In this document: piece by piece, positions 25,798 through 34,561 of the stretch
How the letters are laid out: each line of letters starts with the position of its first letter
Position numbering within the stretch: position 1 is the stretch's first letter
Assembly: GCA_019637755.1 (NCBI GenBank)
Contig: JAHBVC010000002.1
Span: forward strand, 357,342 to 421,341
From: Anaerolineales bacterium
Lineage (GTDB): Bacteria; Chloroflexota; Anaerolineae; Anaerolineales; UBA11579
DNA length: 64,000 bases
Reading direction: 5' to 3'
The notes under the pieces: model-generated
What the model saw: only the letters and a program-made list of their open reading frames with translations
What the model was told of the DNA's origin: nothing
Database searches by the model: none
Translations under genes and position numbers: made by a program

Positions 25798-26460
25798 CTA
25801 GGCCAGCGGCGAAGCGCCATTGACCGCCTGGGCGGCGTCTTGCGAGTAATACGGGTTCTCGCCCTCGCCATGCTCAGTGATATCGATGACTTCGGTGACC
25901 TCGGGTACGGCTTCCATGATGGCACGCTCGATCCCCTGGCGCAACGTAACCGCCGAGAGGCCGCAGCCCTGGCAGCCGCCGCCCATCTCCACATAGACCG
26001 AGGTGCTCTTGACATCCGTCAACAGCACCCAGCCGCCGTGGCCGGCCACGCCGGGATTGATGTATTCGTTGATCACCTGCTGCACGCGCACCGCCAGCGG
26101 ATCGCTCCAGTCGGAGCGAATGCGCTCAGCCGGCGGGCCAAACGGCGCCGGCGGGTATTCGATGTTGAAGCCCGCCGCATAGCGCTGGTCATCGTAGTCT
26201 ACGCGGCAGCCCTGCACCTTCTTGGCTACATCGGGATCGAAGAGGAAATCGAACTCACCGGCAGGCTGCACAATATCCTCAGGGGTGGCATTGCGCCGGT
26301 CTTGGAACTTGAACTCCGTCTGGTAGCCGCCACCGGGCAGCGTGCCGCGGATGCCGACGCGCACGGCCAAGCCGGGCTTGCCGCGGGTGCGAATCAATTC
26401 GGCAATTTTGTCAGTTGCCGCAGAGGTAACGTCAAGAATTTGGGTGCTGGCTTCGGTCAT
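25798..26460 (-). CDS. NfuA-like Fe-S carrier (A-type domain plus NifU C-terminal domain)
   Basis: 220 aa from ATG 26460, which follows AAAGGG; an upstream in-frame ATG at 26493 would overlap the TATACT promoter box (26483-26478). The N-terminal half (about 1-105) is HesB/IscA-like (GLAVRVGIRG, FLFDPDVAKKV). The C-terminal NifU domain (about 120-200) holds GGGCQGCG with the CxxC that binds a 4Fe-4S cluster. It likely carries and transfers Fe-S clusters. Confidence 0.85.
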   Translation of the reverse strand: MTEASTQILDVTSAATDKIAELIRTRGKPGLAVRVGIRGTLPGGGYQTEFKFQDRRNATPEDIVQPAGEFDFLFDPDVAKKVQGCRVDYDDQRYAAGFNIEYPPAPFGPPAERIRSDWSDPLAVRVQQVINEYINPGVAGHGGWVLLTDVKSTSVYVEMGGGCQGCGLSAVTLRQGIERAIMEAVPEVTEVIDITEHGEGENPYYSQDAAQAVNGASPLA

Positions 26461-26602
26461 TTGTACCCTTTCGCACAAGTATACCTTGCTCAATAGGTAT
26501 AGTCGCTCGCCAGGCCGGATTCCTTACCAATGAAAGGCGCCGCACAGTACACTTAGCCCCGCTGGGCGATAACACGCCCTGGCCCACCCCGTTGGCGATA
26601 GC

Positions 26603-27523
26603 ATGGCCCCACAAAAGATCAAACTGATCTACAATCACACCGCTGGCAACCAGCAGCAATCGCCACAGCAGTTGGTGGATATCCTGCTGGCGATGCAAGC
26701 CCACGACCTGGCGCCCGAGGTGTTCGTGGTGCAGCCCGGCGCCGATGTGCGCGCCGTGGTGCGCCGTGCCCGCCGTGACGGCACGCGGCTGATCGCCGTG
26801 GCCGGCGGCGATGGCACCGTGGATAGCGTAGCGCACCACCTGGTGGGCACGCCGCTACGCCTGGGAGTGATCCCAATCGGCACGCGCAACAACCTGGCGC
26901 TCAACCTCAACATCCCTGCCGATATCCCCGGGGCGGTGGCGTTGCTGCGCAACGGCACGCCCACACGCATTGATGTGGGCAAGGCACGCAGCGGCGGCAA
27001 CACGCGCTATTTTCTGGAGCTGGTGACGATCGGCCTGCTATCGGATATGTACGAGCTGACCGACGAGCTGCAGCACGGCGATGTCACCCGCATCGGCGAA
27101 TGGCTCTCCACCTTTATGGCAGCCGAGCCCAGCGAGGCGCGCTTGAGCCTGGATGCGGCCGGGCGTGGCCCGGGCCGCACCCTGGCGGCGCACGGCCACA
27201 TGGTGCTGGTGGCCAACATGCGCTACATTGGCCCCAATCTGCAGATCGATCCGCACGTTTCGTTTCGCGATGGCAAGCTGGATGTCTTCGTCTTCTCGGA
27301 TATGACCAAGTTCCATCTGATCTCATTCGCCATGCGCTCGCTGGCGGGCAACATCGATCAACAATCCATTCAGCATGTGCAGGTGCGCCAACTTAAGCTA
27401 CACTCGCGCCCTGCGATGAACATCATGGCCGATGGCCTCGAGCTGGGCCGCGGCGCCGCCACGATCGAGGTGCTGCCCAAAGCCCTGACGGTGATGGCCG
27501 GCCGCAAAGCCCGCAAGAAATAG
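26603..27523 (+). CDS. Diacylglycerol kinase/YegS-BmrU family lipid kinase
   Basis: 306 aa. Starts KIKLIYNHTAGN, with VAGGDGTVDSVAHHL (nucleotide-binding GGDGT) and GVIPIGTRNNLALNL (GTxN) in the catalytic domain, and a C-terminal beta-sandwich (about 140-300) ending in GAATIEVLPKAL. It phosphorylates diacylglycerol or a related lipid at the inner membrane face. The PAP2 phosphatase gene starts 12 nt later, so both enzymes of a lipid phosphate cycle are in one operon. Confidence 0.87.
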   Translation: MAPQKIKLIYNHTAGNQQQSPQQLVDILLAMQAHDLAPEVFVVQPGADVRAVVRRARRDGTRLIAVAGGDGTVDSVAHHLVGTPLRLGVIPIGTRNNLALNLNIPADIPGAVALLRNGTPTRIDVGKARSGGNTRYFLELVTIGLLSDMYELTDELQHGDVTRIGEWLSTFMAAEPSEARLSLDAAGRGPGRTLAAHGHMVLVANMRYIGPNLQIDPHVSFRDGKLDVFVFSDMTKFHLISFAMRSLAGNIDQQSIQHVQVRQLKLHSRPAMNIMADGLELGRGAATIEVLPKALTVMAGRKARKK

Positions 27524-27535
27524 AGCCCACAACGG

Positions 27536-28330
27536 ATGCCCAACAAAGCCAACACACCGCCCCTGGTTGAAAGCCTGCAAGAGCAGGTAACCCCCAAACC
27601 CACCGCCCATAAACGCCCGCTCCCCTACCGCATCGCCATCTTCGTGGCCTGCCTGGCCGGGCTGATCTTCCTGCTCAGCTTTGCCCCGGCGGAGCAACGC
27701 CAGGTGCTGTGGCGCGCCCTGTTCCTGCGGCGCAGCCTGATCCTGCCCTTGCTGGTACTGGGGCTGCTGGCGCTCTCGCTATTGTGGGCGCGCGGCCAGG
27801 AGATCGATAACCGCGCCTTCCTGTTCTTCAACCTGCGCGGCCGCCGCCCGCGTTGGCTGGATATTGCCCTGGGCACCTTCAGCCAACTGGGCAACGGCGC
27901 GCTGGCCATCGGCCTGAGCCTGTACCTGTTCCAGCGCAATCAGGATCTCTCGCTGCAACTGGCGCTGGGCGTTCTGACGCTCTCGATCATGGTGGAGCTG
28001 CTCAAGGCGCTGACGGACCGGGCGCGGCCCTTCCTCACCAATGCCAACGCCCGCGTCGTGGGCTGGCGTGAGCCGGGGCGCTCCTTTCCCAGCGGGCACA
28101 CCGCGCAGATCTTCTTTCTGGCTACCTTGCTGTATCACCATTTCCAGCCCGGGCCGTGGCTGGGCGCGCTGCTCTTCGCCGTCGCCCTCGGCGTGGGCTT
28201 CACGCGCATGTACGTCGGCGCGCACTACCCGCGCGATGTCATTGGCGGCGCGCTGCTGGGGCTGATGTGGGGCACGCTGGCCAACCTGATCGATCCGTAT
28301 TGGGTGCCGCTATTTTCTTGGCTCGGATAA
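27536..28330 (+). CDS. PAP2-family membrane phosphatase
   Basis: 264 aa, about six membrane helices. The three phosphatase motifs are present: KALTDRARP (KxxxxxxRP), PSGH, and TRMYVGAHYPRDV (SRxxxxxHxxxD, with Thr for Ser). It dephosphorylates lipid phosphates (phosphatidic acid or undecaprenyl pyrophosphate) at the outer face. Downstream and cotranscribed with a lipid kinase. N-terminal 35 residues are cytoplasmic and Pro/Lys-rich. Confidence 0.85.
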   Translation: MPNKANTPPLVESLQEQVTPKPTAHKRPLPYRIAIFVACLAGLIFLLSFAPAEQRQVLWRALFLRRSLILPLLVLGLLALSLLWARGQEIDNRAFLFFNLRGRRPRWLDIALGTFSQLGNGALAIGLSLYLFQRNQDLSLQLALGVLTLSIMVELLKALTDRARPFLTNANARVVGWREPGRSFPSGHTAQIFFLATLLYHHFQPGPWLGALLFAVALGVGFTRMYVGAHYPRDVIGGALLGLMWGTLANLIDPYWVPLFSWLG

Positions 28331-28407
28331 CTGGCTACTCTTGCAGCTGCAAAATCAAATCCAAGCGATTGATCGATTGTAGATTAATCGATTAGTCGCA
28401 CTCGTTG

Positions 28408-28413
28408 TATACT
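28408..28413 (+). promoter_or_regulatory. -10 box of metG
   Basis: TATACT ending 11 nt before ATG 28425; expected leader only about 5 nt. The spacer just upstream contains ATTAATCGATTAG-like repeats. Confidence 0.45.
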
Positions 28414-28424
28414 CACCAACGAAG

Positions 28425-30221
28425 ATGAGCAAACACATTCTGGTGGCCGTTGCCTGGCCCTATGCCAACGCTGAAATTCACGTCGGGAATCTAACCGGCT
28501 CGTACCTGCCTGCCGATATTTTCGCCCGCTACCACCGCCTGCGCGGCAATCAGGTGCTCATGGTCTCCGGCTCGGATGCGCACGGCACGCCGATCACCGT
28601 GAAATCTGACGCCGAGGGCGTGACCCCGGTGGAAATCTACAAACGTTACCATGCCGGCTTTGTGGAGCTGTTCCAAAAGCTGGGCCTGCAGTACGACCTG
28701 TTCACCAGCACGCACACGCGCAACCATTTTAAAGTTTCGCAAACCATGTTTCTGGCGCTGAAGGAAAACGGCTATCTCTACACGGAAGAACAGCAACAGT
28801 GGTATTCCGCCAGCCTGGGCAAGTTTTTGCCTGATCGCTATGTAGAGGGCACCTGCTACATCTGCGGCTTTGAAGGCGCCCGCGGCGACCAGTGCGATAA
28901 CTGTGGCAACGTGCTCGATGCCACGCAACTGATCCAGCCGCGCGCCAAGGAAGACGGCTCCACCCCGCAACTGCGCACCACTACGCACTACTTTCTCGAT
29001 CTGGGCAAACTGCAACCTGAAGTGATGCAGTTCCTTGAAACGCGCCAGAGCTACTGGCGCCCCAATGTGGTCAACCGCTCGCTGGGCTGGATCCGCAGCG
29101 AAGGCTTACACGGCCGCCCGATCACGCGTGACCTGGATTGGGGCATTCCGCTGCCCGTGCAGGATGGCGATTGGGCCAGCAAGCGCCTGTACGTGTGGTT
29201 CGAAGCCGTGATCGGCTACCTGAGCGCCGCCATCGAATGGGCGGCCCTCAGTGGCGAGCCGCAGGCCTGGCAACGCTGGTGGACTGACCCGGCGGCACGG
29301 GCGTATTACTTCATTGGCAAAGACAACATCGATTTCCACGCGATCATGTGGCCGGCCGAGCTGATCGGCGTGGGCGAACAGTTCACCGCGATCTACAGCG
29401 GCGAGCAAGGCAAGCCGCTGACGCTGCCCTATGACGTGCCCGCCAACGAATTCCTGAATATGGAGAACCGCAAGATTTCCGGCAGCCGCAATTGGGGCGT
29501 ATGGGGGCTGGATTTTCTCAGCCGCTATGATGCCGACCCGCTGCGCTATTACCTGACGGTGAATATGCCCGAGAGCAGCGACGCCAATTGGGATTGGGAT
29601 GATTTTGTGCGTCGCAACAACAATGAGCTGGTGGCCACCTGGGGCAACCTGGCCAACCGCGTGCTGTCCTTCGCCGCCAAGCATTGGGAGGGCCGCGTGC
29701 CGCAGCCCGGGGCGCTGCGCCCGCAAGACGAAGCGCTGCTGGCCAGCATTGAGGCCGGCTACGACAGCGTGGGCCAATTGATCGAGAACGTGAAGTTGCG
29801 CGGTGCCCTGGGCGAAGCGATGGGCCTGGCAGCCGAGGTGAACCGTTACCTGGATGAGCAGGCGCCCTGGACCCAAGTGAAGACCGATAAGGACGCCGCC
29901 GGCAAGACGATCTACACCGCGCTGCGCGCCATCGATAACCTGAAGCTGCTCCTGGCGCCCTTCCTGCCGCACACCAGCGAGGCGCTGCACCAGATGCTGG
30001 GCTACCATGCCCCGCTGTTCGGCGAGCAATACACCGAAACCGTCAGCGATGACCTGGGCGAGCATCTGGCGCTGCGCTACCGCGCGGCGGCGATCCCCGG
30101 CCACTGGCGCCCCAGCACGCTGGAGGGCGGCCGCGCCCTGCAGCAGCCCGGCCCGCTGTACAAGAAGCTCGAACCCAGCATCGCCGACGAAGAGCGGGCG
30201 CGCCTGGGCGGAGCGGCTTAG
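28425..30221 (+). CDS. metG: Methionyl-tRNA synthetase
   Basis: 598 aa, class I synthetase that charges tRNA-Met. The catalytic Rossmann fold has a HIGH-type motif written EIHVGN and a KMSKS-type loop written KISGSRN, both altered in the last residue positions. A zinc knuckle CYIC...CDNC is at about residues 144-166, and the anticodon-binding helices are at about 410-560. There is no C-terminal EMAP/Arc1p-like dimerisation domain, in line with the short length. The start has a -10 box but no Shine-Dalgarno. Confidence 0.93.
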   Translation: MSKHILVAVAWPYANAEIHVGNLTGSYLPADIFARYHRLRGNQVLMVSGSDAHGTPITVKSDAEGVTPVEIYKRYHAGFVELFQKLGLQYDLFTSTHTRNHFKVSQTMFLALKENGYLYTEEQQQWYSASLGKFLPDRYVEGTCYICGFEGARGDQCDNCGNVLDATQLIQPRAKEDGSTPQLRTTTHYFLDLGKLQPEVMQFLETRQSYWRPNVVNRSLGWIRSEGLHGRPITRDLDWGIPLPVQDGDWASKRLYVWFEAVIGYLSAAIEWAALSGEPQAWQRWWTDPAARAYYFIGKDNIDFHAIMWPAELIGVGEQFTAIYSGEQGKPLTLPYDVPANEFLNMENRKISGSRNWGVWGLDFLSRYDADPLRYYLTVNMPESSDANWDWDDFVRRNNNELVATWGNLANRVLSFAAKHWEGRVPQPGALRPQDEALLASIEAGYDSVGQLIENVKLRGALGEAMGLAAEVNRYLDEQAPWTQVKTDKDAAGKTIYTALRAIDNLKLLLAPFLPHTSEALHQMLGYHAPLFGEQYTETVSDDLGEHLALRYRAAAIPGHWRPSTLEGGRALQQPGPLYKKLEPSIADEERARLGGAA

Positions 30222-30237
30222 CTTCATCCCCCTGCGA

Positions 30238-31191
30238 TCAATTGATTAAGCGATGAATCTGGTGGCTGATTGCAGCCAGCCAGGTTTGCTCGCGGCGGGT
30301 TTCGGCGGCCACCAGCAGCCACACGGCCAGCGGGAACACGTAGCCCATCCAGGCGGCGGCATAGCCGAAGAGGAAGGATAGTGCCAGCGTCCAGCTCGCC
30401 AGCCATACCAGCCACTGGCGCAAGCCGCGCCAACGCCCCAACACCGGCAGCATCAAGATAAAGTGATATGGGAAGACATACGGCATGAGAAAGGCGCCAA
30501 CCGCCATCATTTGCCAGGGGTCTTTGCGATTGGTGAAGGGCAGCAAGCCCAGCCCCACCAGGCCAATCGGCCAGCCGAGGATATACCAGCCCATGCTCGA
30601 AGAGCTGTGCAGGTTGCCACCGGTGACATGCATGCCGATGGCCTGCGCCGGCCACCAGCCCCAAACCAGCAGGGTGAGCGCGGCGAAGAGCAGCCCAGCC
30701 AGAAACCAACTGCGCCGGGTAAGCAGGGCGAAGGCGCCCAGCGTGGGCTTGATCAGCAGCAAGGGCACGCCCCAGGGAAGCGTCAGGTAGCCGAGCAGCG
30801 CCCAGCCATCCACGTTGCCGGCCCACAGCAGCACCAGTACCGGTGGGCTGAGCAAGGCCAGCAGCGCGCCGAGGGCGCTGCTGCGGTCACGGCGCTGCTG
30901 GTAGGTGGCGATGGCCACTGCGGCCAGCATCAGCCCGTTGGAGAAGGCCAGCCCCCAGCGCCAGGGCAACTGCGCCAGCGGCCAGGTCAGTAGCTTGGTC
31001 CAGCCCGGATACCAAACATCGATATCGCCGCCAGCGCGCAGGGTGTAGAACCAATCCCAGCCCAGCAACGGCGCATCGCGCAGCAGCCAGCCGAGGCCTA
31101 GTGCACCGAGCAGCACCATGCCGGCGGCGCGCCAGTGCGGCGGTTCGCCGGGGGTACGCGGCGCTTTGCAAAGTCCCCGCAGCCATTCCAT
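30238..31191 (-). CDS. Polytopic membrane protein, GT87/DUF2029-like
   Basis: About 317 aa from ATG 31191, with about eight membrane helices and few charged residues. The order of helices and the WDWFYTLRAGGDIDVWYPGW external loop resemble DUF2029/GT87 mannosyltransferase-like proteins, though motifs are too weak for assignment. ATG 31191 follows a minus-strand TATCAT by 6 nt; the ATG at 31206 lies over that box and is rejected. Confidence 0.6.
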   Translation of the reverse strand: MEWLRGLCKAPRTPGEPPHWRAAGMVLLGALGLGWLLRDAPLLGWDWFYTLRAGGDIDVWYPGWTKLLTWPLAQLPWRWGLAFSNGLMLAAVAIATYQQRRDRSSALGALLALLSPPVLVLLWAGNVDGWALLGYLTLPWGVPLLLIKPTLGAFALLTRRSWFLAGLLFAALTLLVWGWWPAQAIGMHVTGGNLHSSSSMGWYILGWPIGLVGLGLLPFTNRKDPWQMMAVGAFLMPYVFPYHFILMLPVLGRWRGLRQWLVWLASWTLALSFLFGYAAAWMGYVFPLAVWLLVAAETRREQTWLAAISHQIHRLIN

Positions 31192-31197
31192 GGGTGA

Positions 31198-31203
31198 ATG
31201 ATA
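31198..31203 (-). promoter_or_regulatory. -10 box, leaderless-type
   Basis: TATCAT on the minus strand, 6 nt before ATG 31191. Confidence 0.45.
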
Positions 31204-31251
31204 CAACGAGGCCTGGGGGGTGCGCAGGTGATCAGTGAGTAAAAAGCAAAA

Positions 31252-31290
31252 TCAACCACAAAGACACAAAGAGCACAAAGGTTGTTGCGA
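31252..31290 (+). repeat. CCACAAAGACACAAAG-type repeat, copy 1
   Basis: ACCACAAAGACACAAAGAGC then ACAAAGGTT; recurs at 31400-31436. The stretch 31207-31736 contains only such repeats and no credible gene. Confidence 0.6.
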
Positions 31291-31329
31291 TGTAAAAGCT
31301 TGTGTAGATGCAGGCTGCGGCGGGTTGGG

Positions 31330-31379
31330 GATTGCTTCGTTGTTCAGCAGCTAGCGCCGCTTCACGGCCTCGCAATGAC
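31330..31379 (-). repeat. Palindromic interspersed repeat, inverted copy 4
   Basis: GATTGC...GCAATGAC, reverse complement of the unit at 25450-25499. Confidence 0.65.
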
Positions 31380-31399
31380 AGACGGAGTCAAAAGCAAAT

Positions 31400-31436
31400 C
31401 AACCACAAAGACACAAAGGGCACAAAGGTTATTGCG
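31400..31436 (+). repeat. CCACAAAGACACAAAG-type repeat, copy 2
   Basis: Near-identical to 31252-31290. Confidence 0.6.
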
Positions 31437-31448
31437 TGGCGAGTTGAG

Positions 31449-31498
31449 GGATTTTACGTTGCTCAGCGGCTGCGCTGCTTCACGGCCTCGCAATGACA
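31449..31498 (-). repeat. Palindromic interspersed repeat, inverted copy 5 (degenerate)
   Basis: Retains GCTTCACGGCCTCGCAATGAC; the left end is diverged. Confidence 0.5.
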
Positions 31499-31548
31499 GA
31501 CGGGTTTGTGCATCTTCTGCTGAGTGTGGGGGCGTGCTGATAAAAGGC

Positions 31549-31581
31549 TGCATCCGCGTCCATCTGTGTTCATCTGCGGCA
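31549..31581 (-). repeat. ATCTGTGTTCATCTGCGG-type repeat, inverted copy 3
   Basis: Reverse complement of the element at 25650-25684. Confidence 0.5.
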
Positions 31582-31590
31582 AAAGTTCGA

Positions 31591-31640
31591 GATTGCTTCG
31601 TTGTTCAGCAGCTGCGTCGCTGCGCGGCCTCGCAATGACA
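31591..31640 (-). repeat. Palindromic interspersed repeat, inverted copy 6
   Basis: GATTGCTTCGTTGTTCAGCA...CTCGCAATGAC, close to 31330-31379. Confidence 0.6.
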
Positions 31641-31656
31641 GTTGAATGCAAAACAG

Positions 31657-31726
31657 CCACAAAGGCACAAGATCACAAAGTTTCTAAATCAAAGAGATTT
31701 GCTTTGTGACCCGTGTGCCTTTGTGG
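31657..31726. repeat. Long imperfect inverted repeat, MITE-like
   Basis: CCACAAAGGCACA...CACAAAG and CTTTGTG...TGTGCCTTTGTGG arms of about 24 nt around a 20-nt AT-rich loop. It directly follows the leuS stop and may also end its transcript. Confidence 0.6.
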
Positions 31727-31736
31727 TTAAGTGTCA

Positions 31737-34178
31737 CTAAACTACGATATTGACCAGCTTGCCTTTGACCACGATGACCTGGCGTGGCGTCTTGCCCTCC
31801 AGCGCCTTGATCACGGCTTCGCTGGCCAGGGCCTGCACCTTGGCTTCCTCATCGCTCAGACCGGCCGGCAGGGTGATGCGATCCTTGAGCTTGCCGTTGA
31901 CCTGTACCACGAGGGTGATCTCATCCTCGCGGGCGGCAGCCTCATCGGCCTGCGGCCAGGGCTGCATGTGCACCGAGTAGGGCTTGCCCGACTGGGCCCA
32001 CAGCTCCTCGGCGATGTGCGGGGTAACCGGTGCCATCAGGCGCAGGTAGACGTCTTTGGCTTCGTCCCACTCTGGGCTGCCTTCCACCTCGCCGCGCAGC
32101 TCCGCCATGCTGTTGGCCAGCTCCATGTAGGCTGAGATGATCGTGTTGAACTCAAAGCTCTCCAGGTCACGCGAAACCTTCTGGATGGTCTGGTGCACCT
32201 TGCGGCGCAGGGTCTTGGCTGCCGCGGCGGCGGGCTTGCCGGGCAACGGCGGGGTATCGGTAAACAGGCTCCACACCTTGTGCATCCAGCGCACCACGCC
32301 CTGAATGTTCTCATCGCTCCATGGCCCACCTTCAGACCAGCGGTAGCCAAACATCAAATAGGCGCGCACGGTATCGGCGCCATACAAGGCCACCTGCTGG
32401 TCCGGATCGACGACATTGCCGCGCGATTTGCTCATGCGCTGGTGATCGCTGGAGAGGATCTGGCCCTGGTTGCGCAATTGCAGCATGGGTTCATCGCCCT
32501 GCCCGATCCCGATGTCACGCAGCGCCTTGTGGAAGAAGCGCACATACAGCAAATGCATCACGGCGTGCTCGGAGCCGCCGGTGTAGGTATCCACCGGCAT
32601 CCAGTAGGCGTATTCCTTGGGGTCAAACGGCCCCTCGGCGTAGGCCGGGCTCAGATAGCGCAGGAAATACCACGAGGAGCACATAAACGTATCCATCGTG
32701 TCGGTGTCGCGCTCGGCCGGCCCGCCACAGTGCGGGCAGGTGGTGTGCTTCCAGGTGGGGTGCAGCTTCAGCGGGCTCTCGCCGGTGGGCGTCCACTCGA
32801 TGTCTTCGGGCAACTCCACGGGCAACTGCGCCTCGGGCACCGGTTGGGCGCCGCAGTCTTGGCAATACACGATGGGGATCGGCGCGCCCCAGTAGCGCTG
32901 GCGCGAGATCAGCCAATCGCGCAGGCGGTAGGTGACCGCCGCCTCGCCCACCTTGAGCTTCTCCAGGTAGGCGATCGTTTCGGGGATGGCACGCGCCGCT
33001 GGCGTGCCGCTCAGCGGGCCGCTGTTGTGCATCGCGCCGGGTGCGGTGATCGCCGCCGTCAGGCTGGCGCCATCCACCTCGGCGCCGGAGGGCTGCACCA
33101 CCGGGCGCACCGCCAGGCCATACTTGCGCGCAAAGGCGAAATCACGCGCATCGTGCGCCGGCACGGCCATGATGGCACCGGTGCCATAGGTCATCAACAC
33201 ATAGTCGGCGATCCACACCGGCACGCGCTCGCCGCTCACCGGGTTGATGGCATAGCCACCGGTAAATACGCCGGTCTTTTCTTTCTCCGTCGATTCGCGC
33301 TCTACATCGGTCTGGCGCGTGGCCGCGGCAATGTAGGCTTGCACCTCGGCTTGCTGTTCCGGCGTCGTGATGCGCGCCACCAGCGGGTGCTCAGGGGCCA
33401 GCACCATGAAGGTGGCCCCCCACAGGGTATCCGGGCGGGTGGTGAAGATGGTGAACTCATCGCCGCTTTCGGTTTTGAAGACCACATTGGCGCCTTCGGA
33501 GCGCCCGATCCAATTGGTCTGGCGCGTCTCGATCGGCTGGGGCCAATCCATGCCGGCAAACTGCAGCAACTCATCGGCGTAGTTGGTGATGCGGAAGAAC
33601 CATTGCTCCAAATTCTTCTTGATCACCGGAGTGCCGCAGCGCTCGCAAACGCGCTCCTCGCCCACCACTTGCTCGCGCGCCAGGGTGGTATTGTCCTTGG
33701 GGCACCAGTCCACCGCGGCCAGCTTGCGGTAGGCCAGGCCGTGCTTGAAGAATTGCAGGAAGAACCACTGCGTCCAGCGGTAATACTGCGGGTCGGCCGA
33801 GATGGCTTCGCGGCGCCAGTCAAACATGGTGCCCATGCTGCGCAATTGGCGGCGCATGTTCTCGATGTTGGCATAGGTCCATTGTTTGGGATGGATATTG
33901 CGTTTGATCGCGGCGTTCTCAGCGGGCAGGCCAAACGCGTCAAAGCCCATGGGGAAGAGTACGTTATGGCCACGCATGCGCTGGTAGCGCGCCCGCGCAT
34001 CGGAAGGGGTCATGGCGTACCAGTGGCCGATGTGCAGATCGCCCGAGGGGTACGGCAGCATAGTCAGCGCGTAGTGCTTGGGGCGCGTGGGGTCAATATC
34101 GGCATGGTAGATGCCGTCAGCTTCCCATTTTTGCTGCCATTTGGCCTCGATCTCGGCCGGGTTGTACTTTGCTGCCAT
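31737..34178 (-). CDS. leuS: Leucyl-tRNA synthetase
   Basis: 813 aa, full length class Ia enzyme. HIGH motif HIGHWYAM near residue 50; editing (CP1) domain about 220-420 with TFMVLAPEHPLV and MAVPAHDARDF; zinc-type CxxC sites (CQDCG, CPHCGG); KMSKS loop MSKSRGNVV about residue 585; anticodon domain and C-terminal tRNA-binding region (TLVVQVNGKLKDRI). AAGGAGC precedes the ATG. Expression is predicted to be controlled by the T-box leader at 34275-34545. Confidence 0.96.
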   Translation of the reverse strand: MAAKYNPAEIEAKWQQKWEADGIYHADIDPTRPKHYALTMLPYPSGDLHIGHWYAMTPSDARARYQRMRGHNVLFPMGFDAFGLPAENAAIKRNIHPKQWTYANIENMRRQLRSMGTMFDWRREAISADPQYYRWTQWFFLQFFKHGLAYRKLAAVDWCPKDNTTLAREQVVGEERVCERCGTPVIKKNLEQWFFRITNYADELLQFAGMDWPQPIETRQTNWIGRSEGANVVFKTESGDEFTIFTTRPDTLWGATFMVLAPEHPLVARITTPEQQAEVQAYIAAATRQTDVERESTEKEKTGVFTGGYAINPVSGERVPVWIADYVLMTYGTGAIMAVPAHDARDFAFARKYGLAVRPVVQPSGAEVDGASLTAAITAPGAMHNSGPLSGTPAARAIPETIAYLEKLKVGEAAVTYRLRDWLISRQRYWGAPIPIVYCQDCGAQPVPEAQLPVELPEDIEWTPTGESPLKLHPTWKHTTCPHCGGPAERDTDTMDTFMCSSWYFLRYLSPAYAEGPFDPKEYAYWMPVDTYTGGSEHAVMHLLYVRFFHKALRDIGIGQGDEPMLQLRNQGQILSSDHQRMSKSRGNVVDPDQQVALYGADTVRAYLMFGYRWSEGGPWSDENIQGVVRWMHKVWSLFTDTPPLPGKPAAAAAKTLRRKVHQTIQKVSRDLESFEFNTIISAYMELANSMAELRGEVEGSPEWDEAKDVYLRLMAPVTPHIAEELWAQSGKPYSVHMQPWPQADEAAAREDEITLVVQVNGKLKDRITLPAGLSDEEAKVQALASEAVIKALEGKTPRQVIVVKGKLVNIVV

Positions 34179-34189
34179 AAAGCTCCTTA

Positions 34190-34259
34190 TTCGCGGTTCG
34201 CCGTTAGCTGTAAGCTGTAAGCTGTAAGCTGTAAGCTGTAAGCTGTAAGCTGTAAGCTA
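34190..34259 (-). repeat. Heptanucleotide tandem array (TAAGCTG)n in the leuS leader
   Basis: Ten 7-nt units on the plus strand: TTCGCGG, TTCGCCG, TTAGCTG, then TAAGCTG six times and a final TAAGCTA. It fills the space between the T-box terminator and the leuS ribosome-binding site. Confidence 0.85.
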
Positions 34260-34274
34260 AAAACCTAAATCACG

Positions 34275-34545
34275 GATCGTGCTTAAACAAAAACTCTCGC
34301 CGCACGATGCTTCTTTTGCATCGGGACGAGAGATGTCTCCCGCGGTACCACCCGCTTTGCCTGCGCCGCAGGCCACTCAGTGCACTGTATCGCGTGCCAC
34401 GTTGCCGTGCCTCAGGGGCTGGCAGGCGAGTTCAGCTTGCTTTTGCGCATGCCGGGCTTGCACCACTGCGCCCGGCTCTCTGGGTGAGCGTAAAGCCAAC
34501 CTACTACTCCTACCCGGCGTGACCAGCAATTGGCCGGCCACTATT
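34275..34545 (-). promoter_or_regulatory. T-box riboswitch (Leu, CUC specifier) of leuS
   Basis: On the minus strand: stem I base GGTAGG (with AGTAG S-turn) paired to CCTGCC; AGAGAGCC and GGTGCAAGCC apical motifs; the specifier loop reads TGAACTCG with CTC (34430-34428), a leucine codon; then the T-box sequence GGGTGGTACCGCGG (34353-34340). It is followed by a terminator stem (34332-34294) with five T. Uncharged tRNA-Leu(GAG) should stabilise the antiterminator and allow leuS transcription. Confidence 0.92.
34289..34332 (-). terminator. T-box leader terminator
   Basis: CTCTCG ... CCGATGC loop GCATCG ... CGAGAG followed by TTTTT on the minus strand; alternative partner of the T-box antiterminator. 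Confidence 0.85.
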
Positions 34546-34561
34546 CATTTTGTCTTGCTAG

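Noticed and set aside
26461-26493. Upstream start (ATG 26493) for the NfuA-like protein
   Set aside because: The segment overlaps the TATACT promoter box and the ATG at 26460 has an AAAGGG ribosome-binding site.
32193-34220. 675-aa plus-strand open frame opposite leuS
   Set aside because: High-GC antisense shadow rich in Arg/His/Ala with no motif; leuS on the minus strand is complete.
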